This document shows, in pieces, positions 1 through 9,098 of a stretch of 31,893 bases of DNA. The stretch is from assembly GCA_019414465.1 (NCBI GenBank), contig DXLY01000011.1, positions 2,159-34,051 on the forward strand, read 5' to 3'. The notes under the pieces were generated by a model. It saw only the letters and a program-made list of their open reading frames with translations, had not been told where the DNA came from and searched no databases. The DNA comes from Collinsella sp. Its GTDB lineage: Bacteria; Actinomycetota; Coriobacteriia; Coriobacteriales; Coriobacteriaceae. The stretch's first letter is position 1. Each line of letters starts with the position of its first letter. Position numbers and translations under genes: made by a program.

Positions 1-51
1 AATCAATCGTTCGAACGTCAAACTATCAGCCAATTCGATCGGCTGAGTCAA

Positions 52-2169
52 TCAATCGCTATTATCCTCGCGCGCCGCGATCTTTTCCACGCGAACGGCG
101 TTTTCCTGAGTGAGCGCGGCGCCCGTCAACGGGTCCCAACGCAACGGTGTATGGTCGAGCGGGCCGACGCCCAAGGCTTGAGCGCCGCCGGCATCGGCGC
201 CAAACGAACGCCCACCGGGGGCGGCCGAGGTGAAGATGCACGCCGGATGCAGATACGGCGTCGTCTCCACGCGCACGCGGTCGCGGCCCATATCGCTCAC
301 GAGCTCGACGATCTCGCCGTCGGCGATGCCCATGTGCGCAGCAGCATCGGCATTCATCTGCACGGCATCCAGGTCCGATCCAGCCTCGGCGGCACCTTGA
401 GCCGCAAGCCTGCGCGAGGTGTGCGACTCAAAGGGACGGTTGCCACTAATGAGGCGAAACATCCCCGGGCCGGGCTCCACCATGGGCGCAATCCAGTTGG
501 GCACACGACCCATGCCGACTCGTTCCCATACGTCGCTTGCCAGCGCAATTTTGCCGCCGGCAAGCGGAATCACCGGCTCACCCGTGCGCGACGGCAGCGC
601 CACGCCCGTATCGGCCCAGCCGCGCTCCTTGAGCTCGTCCAGATCGATCCCAAAAGGCGCCACCTGGGCAGCCGCCAGATCGTCAGACGTAAACTGGAAA
701 TACTCGCCCACGCCACACGCCTGCGCCAGACCGGCAAAAATCTCCCGACCGGGGCGTGTGTCGTCATGCTGCACAGGCAGCACGGCGTTGCGGTAGAACA
801 CGCGCGCATCGTTGGTGCCTATCACCGTTCCAACGCCACGGTCGGCCTCCAGATACGTCACGTCGGGCAGCACGAAGTCAGAAGCGCGCGCTGTCTCGGA
901 CCAGCGAATATCAACGGTCACGAGCAAGTCGAGCTGTTGCAAAATACCCAACCAAGCCTGCGCATTGCCATAGCCCGCACCGGGGTTACTGGCATAGACG
1001 ATGAGCCCACGCAAATCGCCGGCAAGAATCGACTGACCGATGGTCGTGCACAGTCCGCGCACCGGATCGACCAGTGGATAGCGCTCGGACCCCAACTTGG
1101 GCTCACGTGGCATCGACGGCGTCGCAAAACGCGCAGGGTCCAAATCGCCCAACGCAAGCGGCGTGGGCGGGTTGAGGGCACCGCCCGCGTGTCCGATGCA
1201 GCCCAGCAGCACATCGATCAGACAAATCGCGCGCGCGGTCTGGGTGCTATTGGCATACGCGATACCGATGCCGCCATGAAAGCCCGCATCCACCACAGCG
1301 GCAGGCGCGGCGGCAGCCAGATCGCGCGCCGTCGCGATAATCTCTGCGGCCGGCACATCGCACATCGACTCAGCCCACTCGGGCATCCAAACAGCGGCTG
1401 CCTGCGCCAGCTCGTCAAAACCCGTGGTATAACGGGTCACGAACTCGTGATCGTACAGGTCCTCGGCAATCAACACGTGGACAATACCCAACAGCAGCGC
1501 CAAGTCGCAGCCCGGGCGCACGCGCAACCAGCGGTCGGCAAGCGCCGCAGAGCCACTGCGCCGCGGGTCGACCACGATGATCTTCGCCCCACGCCGGCGC
1601 GCATCGTTGAGCGCATCAACGGCCCCCATCGTCGACGAATCGACAATGGAGCGCCCCAGGTACATGATGCAATCGGTATGCGCCAGGTCGGAAGCGGGAC
1701 TATAGCCCAGGCTGTGCTCCCAACCGGTGAGACGGCTTACCTCGCAGGCGCCATCGGCACCGTACACGTTGGGCGAGCCCAGCGCATGCATAAAACGATA
1801 CGCCCAGTAGCGGTCGAACGAGGGCACGCCAAGCGTCATGCCCAGCGCACGGGGACCATGCCCGTCAACAATCTCCCCAAGGCGCGCTGCGATCTGCGCG
1901 AACGCCTCATCCCACGAAATCGCATCGAACCCCGAGCCATCAGCTCGTCGGCGCATGGGGTGTACAATGCGGTCGCGCTCGTCAAACGGCATTGCCAGGC
2001 GATGCCGCCCGCGGGCACACAGGGCTCGCGCCGCGCACGGATGCCCCGGCACCGGCAACTTAGTCACCACACGCCCATCCTCAACGCGTGCCGCAAAGGC
2101 GCAATCGGCATAGCATCCCCCGCATGTGGTCACCACGGCGCGACCGTCACGCTTCACAGCTGATGCCAT
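52..2169 (-). CDS. Molybdopterin-dependent oxidoreductase, catalytic subunit, orphan
   Basis: A 705-residue enzyme of the DMSO reductase/formate dehydrogenase superfamily, expected to bind Mo- or W-bisPGD and one [4Fe-4S] cluster. The N-terminal cluster motif is visible as C16, C19, C23 and C51. C142, in the segment GADGACEVSRLTG, sits where the family has its metal-ligating Cys/Sec/Ser. The molybdopterin-binding stretch GAKIIVVDPRRS follows, and the C-terminal molydopterin dinucleotide-binding domain contains the phrase SGNRPFESHTSRRLA. The ORF can be opened 22 codons further upstream, but the ATG at 2169 has a good ribosome site (AAAGGGG), so I start there. No Tat signal is seen, so it is probably cytoplasmic. 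No iron-sulfur or membrane partner lies beside it, and the substrate cannot be told from sequence. A terminator separates it from focA upstream. Confidence 0.9.
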   Translation of the reverse strand: MASAVKRDGRAVVTTCGGCYADCAFAARVEDGRVVTKLPVPGHPCAARALCARGRHRLAMPFDERDRIVHPMRRRADGSGFDAISWDEAFAQIAARLGEIVDGHGPRALGMTLGVPSFDRYWAYRFMHALGSPNVYGADGACEVSRLTGWEHSLGYSPASDLAHTDCIMYLGRSIVDSSTMGAVDALNDARRRGAKIIVVDPRRSGSAALADRWLRVRPGCDLALLLGIVHVLIAEDLYDHEFVTRYTTGFDELAQAAAVWMPEWAESMCDVPAAEIIATARDLAAAAPAAVVDAGFHGGIGIAYANSTQTARAICLIDVLLGCIGHAGGALNPPTPLALGDLDPARFATPSMPREPKLGSERYPLVDPVRGLCTTIGQSILAGDLRGLIVYASNPGAGYGNAQAWLGILQQLDLLVTVDIRWSETARASDFVLPDVTYLEADRGVGTVIGTNDARVFYRNAVLPVQHDDTRPGREIFAGLAQACGVGEYFQFTSDDLAAAQVAPFGIDLDELKERGWADTGVALPSRTGEPVIPLAGGKIALASDVWERVGMGRVPNWIAPMVEPGPGMFRLISGNRPFESHTSRRLAAQGAAEAGSDLDAVQMNADAAAHMGIADGEIVELVSDMGRDRVRVETTPYLHPACIFTSAAPGGRSFGADAGGAQALGVGPLDHTPLRWDPLTGAALTQENAVRVEKIAAREDNSD

Positions 2170-2233
2170 CTCGATTACCCCTTTCATCAGCCAAACACAA
2201 CAGGCCAAAAGCCCGGCGACGAGCCCCAGACCC

Positions 2234-2269
2234 AAAAAGCCTCCCGCACGGCAACGCCCCGCGGGAGGC
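2234..2269 (-). terminator. Rho-independent terminator after focA
   Basis: Read on the minus strand, 9-bp perfect arms (GCCTCCCGC with GCGGGAGGC) enclose a 13-nt loop and are followed by five T. It starts about 24 bases after the focA stop codon and probably ends the formate hydrogenlyase operon. The molybdopterin oxidoreductase begins about 65 bases further on, so it needs its own promoter or read-through. I see no convincing promoter in that gap. Confidence 0.85.
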
Positions 2270-2292
2270 CCAACGTCAAACAGACGAATACC

Positions 2293-3132
2293 TTACGCCT
2301 CGAACTTCTTGGCGTAGATAAACCAGTAGCCGAGCGCGACCAGAACCGCGCCGCCCACGATGTTGCCCAGCGTGGCGGCGGACAGGTTAAACGCAATGCC
2401 CGCGGCGTTGAGCGCATCGGCACCGGCGACGTCGGCACCGTAGCCGCACGCGTGCATCACGGCACCCATGGGCAAAAAGTACATGTTGGCAACACAGTGC
2501 TCAAAACCGCAGGCCACAAAGGCGGCGATGGGCAGCAGAATGCCCACAACCTTATCGACTACAGTCTTGCCGGCGGTACCGATCCACACAGCCAGGCACA
2601 CAAAGATGTTGCACAGGATGCCGCGGAAGAAGATCGTCACCCAGTCGATCGTCACCTTGCCGGCGGCGACGCTCACCATGGAATTGGCGACCGCCTCGCC
2701 GTTGAGCTTGTAAATGCCGGCCATGTACACCAAAAAGACGATGAACAGGGCACCGACAAAGTTACCGACCCATACGACGACCCAAGCCTTGAGCATCTGG
2801 ACCAGGGTGATCTTTTTGCTCTTGAGCGCGCAGACCATAAGCGAGTTGCCGGTGAACAACTCGGCGCCACACACCAGCACCAGCACCAGGCCCAGGCAAA
2901 AGCACAGGCCGCCCACGACGCGCTGGGCGCCCCAGCCCAGCGTGCTATCGCTCAAGAACACGGTAAAGAACAGGCCACCGAAGGCAATAAACGCACCGGC
3001 GAACATTGCCAACAGAAAGGCCTTTGCGACCGGCAGGTTGGCCTTGGTCACGCCGGCGGCCTCGGTCTTGGCCTCGATCGCGGCGGGTGCCAGGCAATCG
3101 GGAGCAGGGTACTCCACCTTGGAATCTGCCAT
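2293..3132 (-). CDS. focA: Formate/nitrite transporter family channel (FocA-like)
   Basis: A 279-residue FNT-family pentameric membrane channel, here most likely for formate. About six hydrophobic segments are visible. The family signatures include a GNFVGAL motif near the middle and the segments FRGILCNIFVCLAVW and GFEHCVANMYFLP, which carry the conserved pore His. The ORF can be extended by 13 codons, but the ATG at 3132 follows AGGAAAG at good spacing and gives the usual cytoplasmic N-terminus. It is 39 bases downstream of the hycI-like protease gene and is the last gene of the formate hydrogenlyase operon. Its place there supports formate as substrate rather than nitrite. Confidence 0.93.
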   Translation of the reverse strand: MADSKVEYPAPDCLAPAAIEAKTEAAGVTKANLPVAKAFLLAMFAGAFIAFGGLFFTVFLSDSTLGWGAQRVVGGLCFCLGLVLVLVCGAELFTGNSLMVCALKSKKITLVQMLKAWVVVWVGNFVGALFIVFLVYMAGIYKLNGEAVANSMVSVAAGKVTIDWVTIFFRGILCNIFVCLAVWIGTAGKTVVDKVVGILLPIAAFVACGFEHCVANMYFLPMGAVMHACGYGADVAGADALNAAGIAFNLSAATLGNIVGGAVLVALGYWFIYAKKFEA

Positions 3133-3171
3133 GTCAATCACTTCTTTCCTAATCAGCAGGGACAAGCGCAC

Positions 3172-3675
3172 CTATTGCTCTTGCCCCAAGCGGACAAAGT
3201 GGGAAAAGTCGTTGGCGGCCACGGCGTCGTACACGGCGTCGACGGCCTCAAAGACCTCCGGGGACATGGGGTTATAGAACTCCGTATCGCCCGGCTGAAT
3301 CCCTATGAAGACGATATCTTCGCACGATTGCTCAATCTCTTCGATCAGAATCGACAAAGGAAGCGAATGCGTGGTGAACATCGACTTGCGGGCCACATCG
3401 CGCTTGTCGAGCAAGCGGATGGACCCGACGGGCAGCGCCATGTCGGCGGCATCGACCAAGACCAGGCGAGGCGGACGCTCGCGCTTGACCTCGATGATGT
3501 CGTCCTCGGGCGTTTGGCCGCCGTCGATGGTGTACCAACCGGCGATGGGTGCGTCTTCCATCTTTTTGGAGAGCACGGGGCCGGCGGCATCGTCGGCACG
3601 CAGCACGCTTCCCGCCGTGAGCACGATACCCGCAAACGGAGCACCGTTCACGCGGCCATCCACAACGCGACCCAT
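3172..3675 (-). CDS. hycI: Hydrogenase maturation endopeptidase (HycI-like)
   Basis: A 167-residue protease of the HycI/HybD family, which removes the C-terminal tail of a [NiFe]-hydrogenase large subunit after nickel insertion. The three nickel-sensing acidic/His positions can be placed: D29 in VLRADDAAGP, D75 in LVDAADM and H103 in FTTHSLPLS. Their spacings (46 and 28) equal those of E. coli HycI D16, D62 and H90. The start ATG overlaps the stop of the hycH-like gene by one base (TAATG), which indicates translational coupling. Its expected client is the HyfG-like subunit encoded upstream, which keeps a 44-residue tail beyond its last metal-binding motif. Confidence 0.92.
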   Translation of the reverse strand: MGRVVDGRVNGAPFAGIVLTAGSVLRADDAAGPVLSKKMEDAPIAGWYTIDGGQTPEDDIIEVKRERPPRLVLVDAADMALPVGSIRLLDKRDVARKSMFTTHSLPLSILIEEIEQSCEDIVFIGIQPGDTEFYNPMSPEVFEAVDAVYDAVAANDFSHFVRLGQEQ

Positions 3676-4256
3676 TACTGTAACCTCCCCGTCAGATACA
3701 CGCCCGACACATCGCGCACGCGCTCAACCAGATCGCGGAACTTCATCAGAAACGCGACCTGCTGGGCATGCAGGCCAAAGTCGTCGTCGAACACCGAGAT
3801 GCCGGCCTTGGCCGACCCGCGAAAACCGCGCTCGTCGAGCAGCGCATCGCAGGCCTCGAGCAGCGACGGCACCGCCGCCTTGTCGAGCTGGCACTCGCCA
3901 AAGGAGCGGATGGCCTCGAACTTGGTCTTGGCCTCCCCCTCCGGCAACGCGTCGACGAGCGAATAGAACACATCCACCGGCACCGATAGGCGCGGCTCAA
4001 AGCAGTCGAGCACGCCGGTGTGGTGGCCCACGGCGAGCGTGTAGTACAGCACGTCGCAGGCCTCCTGGGGAACGTCTTCCTCGGTCTCCACAAACTTACG
4101 CGTGAGCTCGTAAAAGACCACTTGGTCGGGCGCATGGCCCAGGCAGGGGTCGGCGACGCCCTCGGCGGCCTCGTCGCTTGCGCGCAAGGCATCGCCAAAG
4201 GAGCCGCCGAGCATACCGGGGCCCGCAAAGTAACCAGAGCGGTCCGTGAGCTCCAT
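3675..4256 (-). CDS. hycH: Formate hydrogenlyase maturation protein HycH
   Basis: A 193-residue protein of the HycH family, needed for assembly of formate hydrogenlyase and thought to act as a maturation chaperone for the large subunit. The recognisable core is VVFYELTRKFV, then the TEEDVPQEACDVLYYTLAVGHH region and VLDCFEP, which closely follow the E. coli family pattern. Its ATG immediately follows the stop codon of the small-subunit gene (TAGATG), with GGAGG eight to nine bases upstream inside that gene. It ends in a one-base overlap with the protease gene. The product is soluble, with no signal peptide. Confidence 0.92.
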   Translation of the reverse strand: MELTDRSGYFAGPGMLGGSFGDALRASDEAAEGVADPCLGHAPDQVVFYELTRKFVETEEDVPQEACDVLYYTLAVGHHTGVLDCFEPRLSVPVDVFYSLVDALPEGEAKTKFEAIRSFGECQLDKAAVPSLLEACDALLDERGFRGSAKAGISVFDDDFGLHAQQVAFLMKFRDLVERVRDVSGVYLTGRLQ

Positions 4257-5039
4257 CTAGCGACCTCCGGCCAGCACCAGATCCTGCAGCGCCGAGTAGA
4301 CCTCAACGCGGCGAGGATCGTCCTGCTTATCGATGAGCAGCGCCATGGCACCGCGGATATCGCCCTTGGGCGCGCCCTCGAGCGTATCCATAAACTCGTT
4401 GGCCAGGTCGCGGCCGTAACGGTAGCCGCTCATGGCGCGAGCCTCGCGCTCGATGGCAACGCGCAGCTTGTACGGCACGCCGGGGTGCAGGATATCGGCC
4501 TGCTCGCCGGCGGCCTCCACCGTGGTCTCGGCATGGAGCTTTTGGTCCAGCAGACCGAGCGCCATGGCAAAGCCGTAGATGGTCTGCGCGGGGCTGGGCG
4601 GGCAGCCGGGGATGTAGACATCGACCGGCAGAATCTTGTCCGTGCCGCCCCAGACGCAGTAGTTGTCGTAGAAGATACCACCGGTGCAACCGCACGCGCC
4701 ATAGGACACCACGATCTTGGGATCGGGTGCGGCCTCAAAGGCGCGCAGGGCCGGCATGCGCATGGCACGCGTCACGGCGCCGGTGTACAGCAGCACGTCG
4801 GCGTGACGGGGCGAGGGCACGACCTTGATGCCAAAGCGCTCGACGTCGAAGACGGGCGTGATGGAACCGAAGATCTCGATCTCGCAACCGTTGCAGCCGC
4901 CGCAGTCGACACGGTAGACGTACACCGAGCGCTTGATCTTCTTAAGAAGGGTCGCCTTGGCCTTCTCGATGCTCTCGTCGAGCTCGATCTTGGTCGGGCG
5001 GTACTGAAGCCGCTCGGGCAAAAGCGTGGGTTCGGCCAT
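4257..5039 (-). CDS. hyfI: Hydrogenase-4 small subunit HyfI (NuoB-like)
   Basis: A 260-residue small subunit of a group 4 membrane-bound [NiFe]-hydrogenase, homologous to NuoB and HycG. It carries the proximal [4Fe-4S] cluster next to the NiFe site. Visible ligands are C46 and C49 or C52 (DCGGCNGCEIEIF), C116 or C118 (YGACGCTGG) and C146 (PGCPPSPAQTIYG). It is longer than NuoB (about 160 to 220 residues) through an N-terminal extension of about 40 residues and a C-terminal extension with a helical look. The start follows AAGGAGGAG at good spacing. It lies two bases after the stop of the HyfH-like gene and abuts hycH. Confidence 0.95.
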   Translation of the reverse strand: MAEPTLLPERLQYRPTKIELDESIEKAKATLLKKIKRSVYVYRVDCGGCNGCEIEIFGSITPVFDVERFGIKVVPSPRHADVLLYTGAVTRAMRMPALRAFEAAPDPKIVVSYGACGCTGGIFYDNYCVWGGTDKILPVDVYIPGCPPSPAQTIYGFAMALGLLDQKLHAETTVEAAGEQADILHPGVPYKLRVAIEREARAMSGYRYGRDLANEFMDTLEGAPKGDIRGAMALLIDKQDDPRRVEVYSALQDLVLAGGR

Positions 5040-5041
5040 GG

Positions 5042-5758
5042 TTACTCCTCCTTCGTATCAAAATCCATGATGATGCCCTCGACCGGTGCAGGTCCAGCGG
5101 GAATCTCGGGCGCATCGGGGTTGAGCTCGCGGTCGACATACTCCGGGTTCACGCCATGGCCGCCCAGATACTCCATGCCGGGGCCCTGGGGCTCACCGGA
5201 CGCAAGCGTCTCGTTGGCAGCCATGCCGCGCGCGTTGCCGGTCTTTACGGCCGAGGCGGCGCGCAGGGCGTCGAGCTCGCGCTTGCACTCCTGGCACATA
5301 CCGACGGTACGGGCGGCCTGCTCGGCCTCCATGCCGCCGGCCTTTTGCAGCAGGCGCTTGGCGTAGTCGATCTCCTTGTGCGGGGCAAACGGCTTGCCGC
5401 AACGCGAGCAGTGCTCGAGCGTATAGACGCTCTTGCTGGTGAGGTCGTCCTTGCTCATGACAGCCAGCTCAAACTCCTCGGTGAGCTTGATGGCCTCCAT
5501 GGGGCAGGCTTCCTCGCAGCGGCCGCAAAAGATGCAGCGACCGTAGTCGATCGACCAGGTGATGGTATCGGCCGCAAGGTCGGTGTCCATGCGAATGGCA
5601 TCGGCCGGGCACGCCACGCCGCAGGCACCGCAGGCGATGCAGAGCTCGGCGTTGTGCTCGGGCTTGCCGCGCATGTCCTTGTTGGTGGGGAACGGCGCAA
5701 ACGGGTACTTGACCGTCGCGTCGCCGGCCTTGGCGTTAACCTTCCAAAGCTTCAGCAT
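5042..5758 (-). CDS. hyfH: Hydrogenase-4 ferredoxin subunit HyfH/HycF (NuoI-like)
   Basis: A 238-residue polyferredoxin subunit that relays electrons between the formate dehydrogenase module and the hydrogenase. Two classical [4Fe-4S] motifs are seen: CIACGACGVACP (C40, C43, C46, C50) and CIFCGRCEEACP. A C-terminal pair, HCSRCGKPF and MCQECKRE, could form a zinc or extra metal site, as in related HycF-type proteins. The ORF is open for 41 more codons upstream, but those overlap the large-subunit gene in another frame. The ATG at 5758, just past the upstream stop, is the natural start. The last 40 residues are acidic and Pro-rich and look disordered. Confidence 0.93.
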   Translation of the reverse strand: MLKLWKVNAKAGDATVKYPFAPFPTNKDMRGKPEHNAELCIACGACGVACPADAIRMDTDLAADTITWSIDYGRCIFCGRCEEACPMEAIKLTEEFELAVMSKDDLTSKSVYTLEHCSRCGKPFAPHKEIDYAKRLLQKAGGMEAEQAARTVGMCQECKRELDALRAASAVKTGNARGMAANETLASGEPQGPGMEYLGGHGVNPEYVDRELNPDAPEIPAGPAPVEGIIMDFDTKEE

Positions 5759-5759
5759 A

Positions 5760-7532
5760 TTAGAGCGCCTCCTCATCGAGCGGAGCGGCCATGGTGCCCT
5801 CGCCCGCAAGCGGCGACTTGTCGCGCCAGACGTTCTCGAACTGCTCCTTGTCGAGCACGTGGTCGCGCTTGGCGGCGACATCGGTCACCGTCACGCGGTC
5901 GGTGCAGGAGTAGCACGGGTCGAGCGAGCCGACGATCAGCGCCGCGTCGCCCACGGTGTTGCCGCGGAACATGTAGCGCAGGACCGGCCAGTTGCTGTAC
6001 GTGGCGGCCTTGGCGCGCCAGCGGTAGCACTTCTGGTTGTTGCCGAGCATAGCCCAGTGCACGTCCTCGCCGCGCGGCGCCTCGGTGGCGCCGATGGCGT
6101 ACTTGTGCGGGGTGTACTCCCAATCCGTGGTGAGGATGGGGCCCGACGGGCAGTTCTCGAGCATGGTCTCGATCATGTCGATCGAATCATAGACCTCCTG
6201 GATGCGAACGGCGGTACGGCCGAAGGCATCGCAGGTGTCAGCCGTGGCGGCGTGCATCTTTTGAACGTCCGGATCGGCGTAGCCGTCGAAGGGATGGTCG
6301 AAGCGCACGTCGCGGGCATAGCCCGAGCCACGCATGAGCGGGCCGACCGGCGAGAAGTCGCGTGCGATCTTGCGGTCCAAGATGCCGATGCCACTCGTAC
6401 GCTCAATAAAGTTGGGCGTGGAGAGCAAGACGTCGACGAGCTCCTGAACCTCGGAGCGCAGCTGGTGGATGGTCGTGAGCGTGGAGAGCTTCTGCTCGGC
6501 CAAAATGTCGCGACGCACGCCGCCGATCACGTTGAGGCCGTAGGTCTTGCGGTGACCGGAGAGCTTCTCGGCCAGGTCCATGGACTTCTCGCGGACGCGG
6601 AAGAACTGCTGGAAGCCGGAGTCGAAGCCGGTGTAGTGCGATGCGAGGCCAATATTGAGCAGGTGTGAGTGCAGACGCTCGACCTCGAGCATGATGGCGC
6701 GGATGTACTGGGCGCGCGGCGGGACATGAATGCCCTGGGCGCGCTCGACGGCCTCGGCATAGGCCACCGAGTGGGCGCAGCCGCAGATGCCGCAGATACG
6801 GTCGGCGAGGAACGTCACGGCGTCATAGTTCAGGCGCGTCTCGGCGACCTTCTCCATGCCGCGGTGCACGTAGAACAGACGGTAGTCGGCATCGACGATC
6901 GTCTCGCCCTCAACGAACAGGCGGAAGTGGCCGGGCTCGTCGGAGGTGATGTGCAACGGTCCCATGGGGACGAGCGTGGTCTCCTTGCCCTTGGTGTCGG
7001 CCAAGAATTCGTAGTTTTCCATGTCGCTCGCGGGGGCGGGGCGGAAACGGTAATCCATCGAATCCTTGCGCAACGGGTACAGCCCGCTGGGCCAATCGTC
7101 GGGAAGCACCAGGCGACGGCGGTCGGGCAGACCCTCGGGAATCAGGCCGAACATATCGCGCAGCTCGCGCTCGCCCCACACGCAGGCGGGGACGAACGGC
7201 GTCACGGACGGGAACGTCATCTTGGCGGGGTCGACCTCGGCACGCACGGTAACCCAGCCGGGGTCCTCCCCCTCCATGGAGATGACGTAGTACACGGCGT
7301 AACGGCCGCACAGGGAGCGCTCGTCGTTGCCGACAATCACGGGAATCCAGCCGTAGCGCTCGTAGTACAGGTAGTGGACGGCCTCGGGCAGACGGTCCAG
7401 CTTGACGGTGATCGTCAGCTGGTCCTCGCACTGCCACTCGACCTTCTCGATGCAGCCCGGAACAGCGCGGCGCAGGGCCTCGACATGGCTCTCGCAGCGA
7501 CGGGCATACACCTTGTTCTCAGTTTCAATCAT
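5760..7532 (-). CDS. hyfG: Hydrogenase-4 large subunit HyfG/HycE ([NiFe] catalytic)
   Basis: A 590-residue group 4 [NiFe]-hydrogenase large subunit, with an N-terminal NuoC-like domain (about residues 1 to 170) fused to a NuoD-like catalytic domain. The NiFe ligands are intact: RICGICGCAH with C247 and C250, and DPCYSCTDR with C540 and C543. It is therefore a true H2 enzyme and not an Ech-derived complex I relative. R546 corresponds to the E. coli HycE cleavage site, leaving a 44-residue tail for the HycI-like protease; the E. coli tail is 32 residues. GAGGTGGAG precedes the ATG. Gaps to both neighbours are 1 to 3 bases, consistent with tight co-translation. Confidence 0.97.
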   Translation of the reverse strand: MIETENKVYARRCESHVEALRRAVPGCIEKVEWQCEDQLTITVKLDRLPEAVHYLYYERYGWIPVIVGNDERSLCGRYAVYYVISMEGEDPGWVTVRAEVDPAKMTFPSVTPFVPACVWGERELRDMFGLIPEGLPDRRRLVLPDDWPSGLYPLRKDSMDYRFRPAPASDMENYEFLADTKGKETTLVPMGPLHITSDEPGHFRLFVEGETIVDADYRLFYVHRGMEKVAETRLNYDAVTFLADRICGICGCAHSVAYAEAVERAQGIHVPPRAQYIRAIMLEVERLHSHLLNIGLASHYTGFDSGFQQFFRVREKSMDLAEKLSGHRKTYGLNVIGGVRRDILAEQKLSTLTTIHQLRSEVQELVDVLLSTPNFIERTSGIGILDRKIARDFSPVGPLMRGSGYARDVRFDHPFDGYADPDVQKMHAATADTCDAFGRTAVRIQEVYDSIDMIETMLENCPSGPILTTDWEYTPHKYAIGATEAPRGEDVHWAMLGNNQKCYRWRAKAATYSNWPVLRYMFRGNTVGDAALIVGSLDPCYSCTDRVTVTDVAAKRDHVLDKEQFENVWRDKSPLAGEGTMAAPLDEEAL

Positions 7533-7535
7533 TCG

Positions 7536-9095
7536 TTACTCCACCTCGCTCTGAGCGGTCTCGGTACCGAACACAGCGCGGTACATCGGCGTCGCGTGAA
7601 GTTCCTCGGTGCTCTGCTCGAGCACGATGCCGGTCGCGGTCTCCACACCGTGCACGAGAGGCAGCGGGGTGGCGATGCCAAACCACAAGATCATGACGGC
7701 CAGGATGATTTCGGGGATAAGCATGAGCGCCGGGGCCTCATGCTTGCCCATGCCCTGGGGCGCATGGCCGAATACCGACTTGAGTGCGATGCGGGTGAGC
7801 GCGGAGATGGCCACGGTAAGACCGAGGGCGACCACGACGACCAGCCACATGGGACCGGCGGTAACACCGGCGACAAAAGTCAGGAACTCGGAGATAAACA
7901 TGCCAAAGGGCGGGAAGGCACCAAGACCGAGCAGTGCCAAGATGGCGAGCGCGGCGGTTGCGGGGGCAACCTCGACGACACCCTGAATCTTAGCCAGGCT
8001 ACGCGTGCCAAAGGCGTGCTGGATGTTGCCGGACACGCAGAAGGCAAGCGTCTTGGTAAAGCCGTGGAACACGCAGTGCAGCAGGGCCGCGGCGATACCC
8101 AGCGGGCCACCGATACCCAGGCACAGGGCGATAACGCCCACGTTCTCCACAGACGAGTACGCAAAGCGGCGCTTGAGGTCGTCCTGGCGAAACATCGAAA
8201 GTGCCGCCACCAAAATGGACAGCGTGCCGACGATCAGCAGCAAAAGCTGCGGATACTCGGCGCCCACGGCCTGGATGGTAAAGCCGTAGAAGCGCATGAT
8301 CACGAGCATGGCGCACTTAAGCAGCACGCCAGAGAGCAGGGCCGAGACAGGGCTCGGGGCCTGGGAGTGAGCATCGGGCAGCCAAGTGTGCATGGGGAAC
8401 AGGCCGGCCTTGGTGCCAAAGCCGATCACGATAAACGCAAAGGCGAGGCGCATGAGCGTCGGGTCGAACTGGTCGGCATACGGCAGCACGCACGACAGGA
8501 ACGCGGCCTCGTGGGCGTTGGGAATCACGTCGGCGGCATTGGCGTAGATCAGCAGCGTACCGAACAGGCCAAAGGCCACGCCGGCGGTGCAGACCATCGC
8601 ATACTTCCAAGAAGCCTCGAGGGCCGTCTTGTTCTTGTAGATACCCACGAGGAACACGGTGGAAAGCGTGGTTGCCTCCACGGCGGCCCACGTGAGGATC
8701 ATGTTGTTGGACAGGCACGCGAGCAGCATAGTAAACACAAACAGGCTAAACAGCGCAAAATACTGCTTGGCGCGCTCGGCGGGCATGGAGCCCTCCTCGA
8801 TATCGGCCTTTACATAGGGCAGCGAGAACAGCCCCGTAAGAAAACCGATAAAGCCGATGAGCAGCACAAAGATGGCGCCCAGCGAATCGAGGTGGAACCA
8901 CAGGCCAAGAGCGCTCGCGGTGTCGCCGCTCATAAGGACGTCACCGGCCGTCACAATCGACAGCACCAGGACGGCTGCGACGGAGACCAGGTTGAGACCG
9001 GCAAACACGTTATAGGACGTGTTCTTGGGCAAAAACGCCATGACCAGCGAGAACACCAAAGGAGTCGCGAGCAGGGCGAGAATCAACGTTTCCAT
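7536..9095 (-). CDS. hyfF: Hydrogenase-4 membrane subunit HyfF (antiporter-like)
   Basis: A 519-residue membrane protein of the NuoL/M/N–Mrp antiporter family, with a dozen or more hydrophobic segments. The ion-channel residues of the family are present: E140 (WAAVEATTLSTVFLVG), K229 (FGTKAGLFPMHTWLPDAHS) and the following His. The final 40 residues are soluble. It is one of three antiporter-like subunits in this operon, with HyfB and HyfD, which makes the complex Hyf-like rather than Hyc-like, since Hyc has a single such subunit. Expected role: proton or sodium translocation coupled to formate-driven H2 production. It lies three bases from each neighbour. Confidence 0.94.
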   Translation of the reverse strand: METLILALLATPLVFSLVMAFLPKNTSYNVFAGLNLVSVAAVLVLSIVTAGDVLMSGDTASALGLWFHLDSLGAIFVLLIGFIGFLTGLFSLPYVKADIEEGSMPAERAKQYFALFSLFVFTMLLACLSNNMILTWAAVEATTLSTVFLVGIYKNKTALEASWKYAMVCTAGVAFGLFGTLLIYANAADVIPNAHEAAFLSCVLPYADQFDPTLMRLAFAFIVIGFGTKAGLFPMHTWLPDAHSQAPSPVSALLSGVLLKCAMLVIMRFYGFTIQAVGAEYPQLLLLIVGTLSILVAALSMFRQDDLKRRFAYSSVENVGVIALCLGIGGPLGIAAALLHCVFHGFTKTLAFCVSGNIQHAFGTRSLAKIQGVVEVAPATAALAILALLGLGAFPPFGMFISEFLTFVAGVTAGPMWLVVVVALGLTVAISALTRIALKSVFGHAPQGMGKHEAPALMLIPEIILAVMILWFGIATPLPLVHGVETATGIVLEQSTEELHATPMYRAVFGTETAQSEVE

Positions 9096-9098
9096 GGA

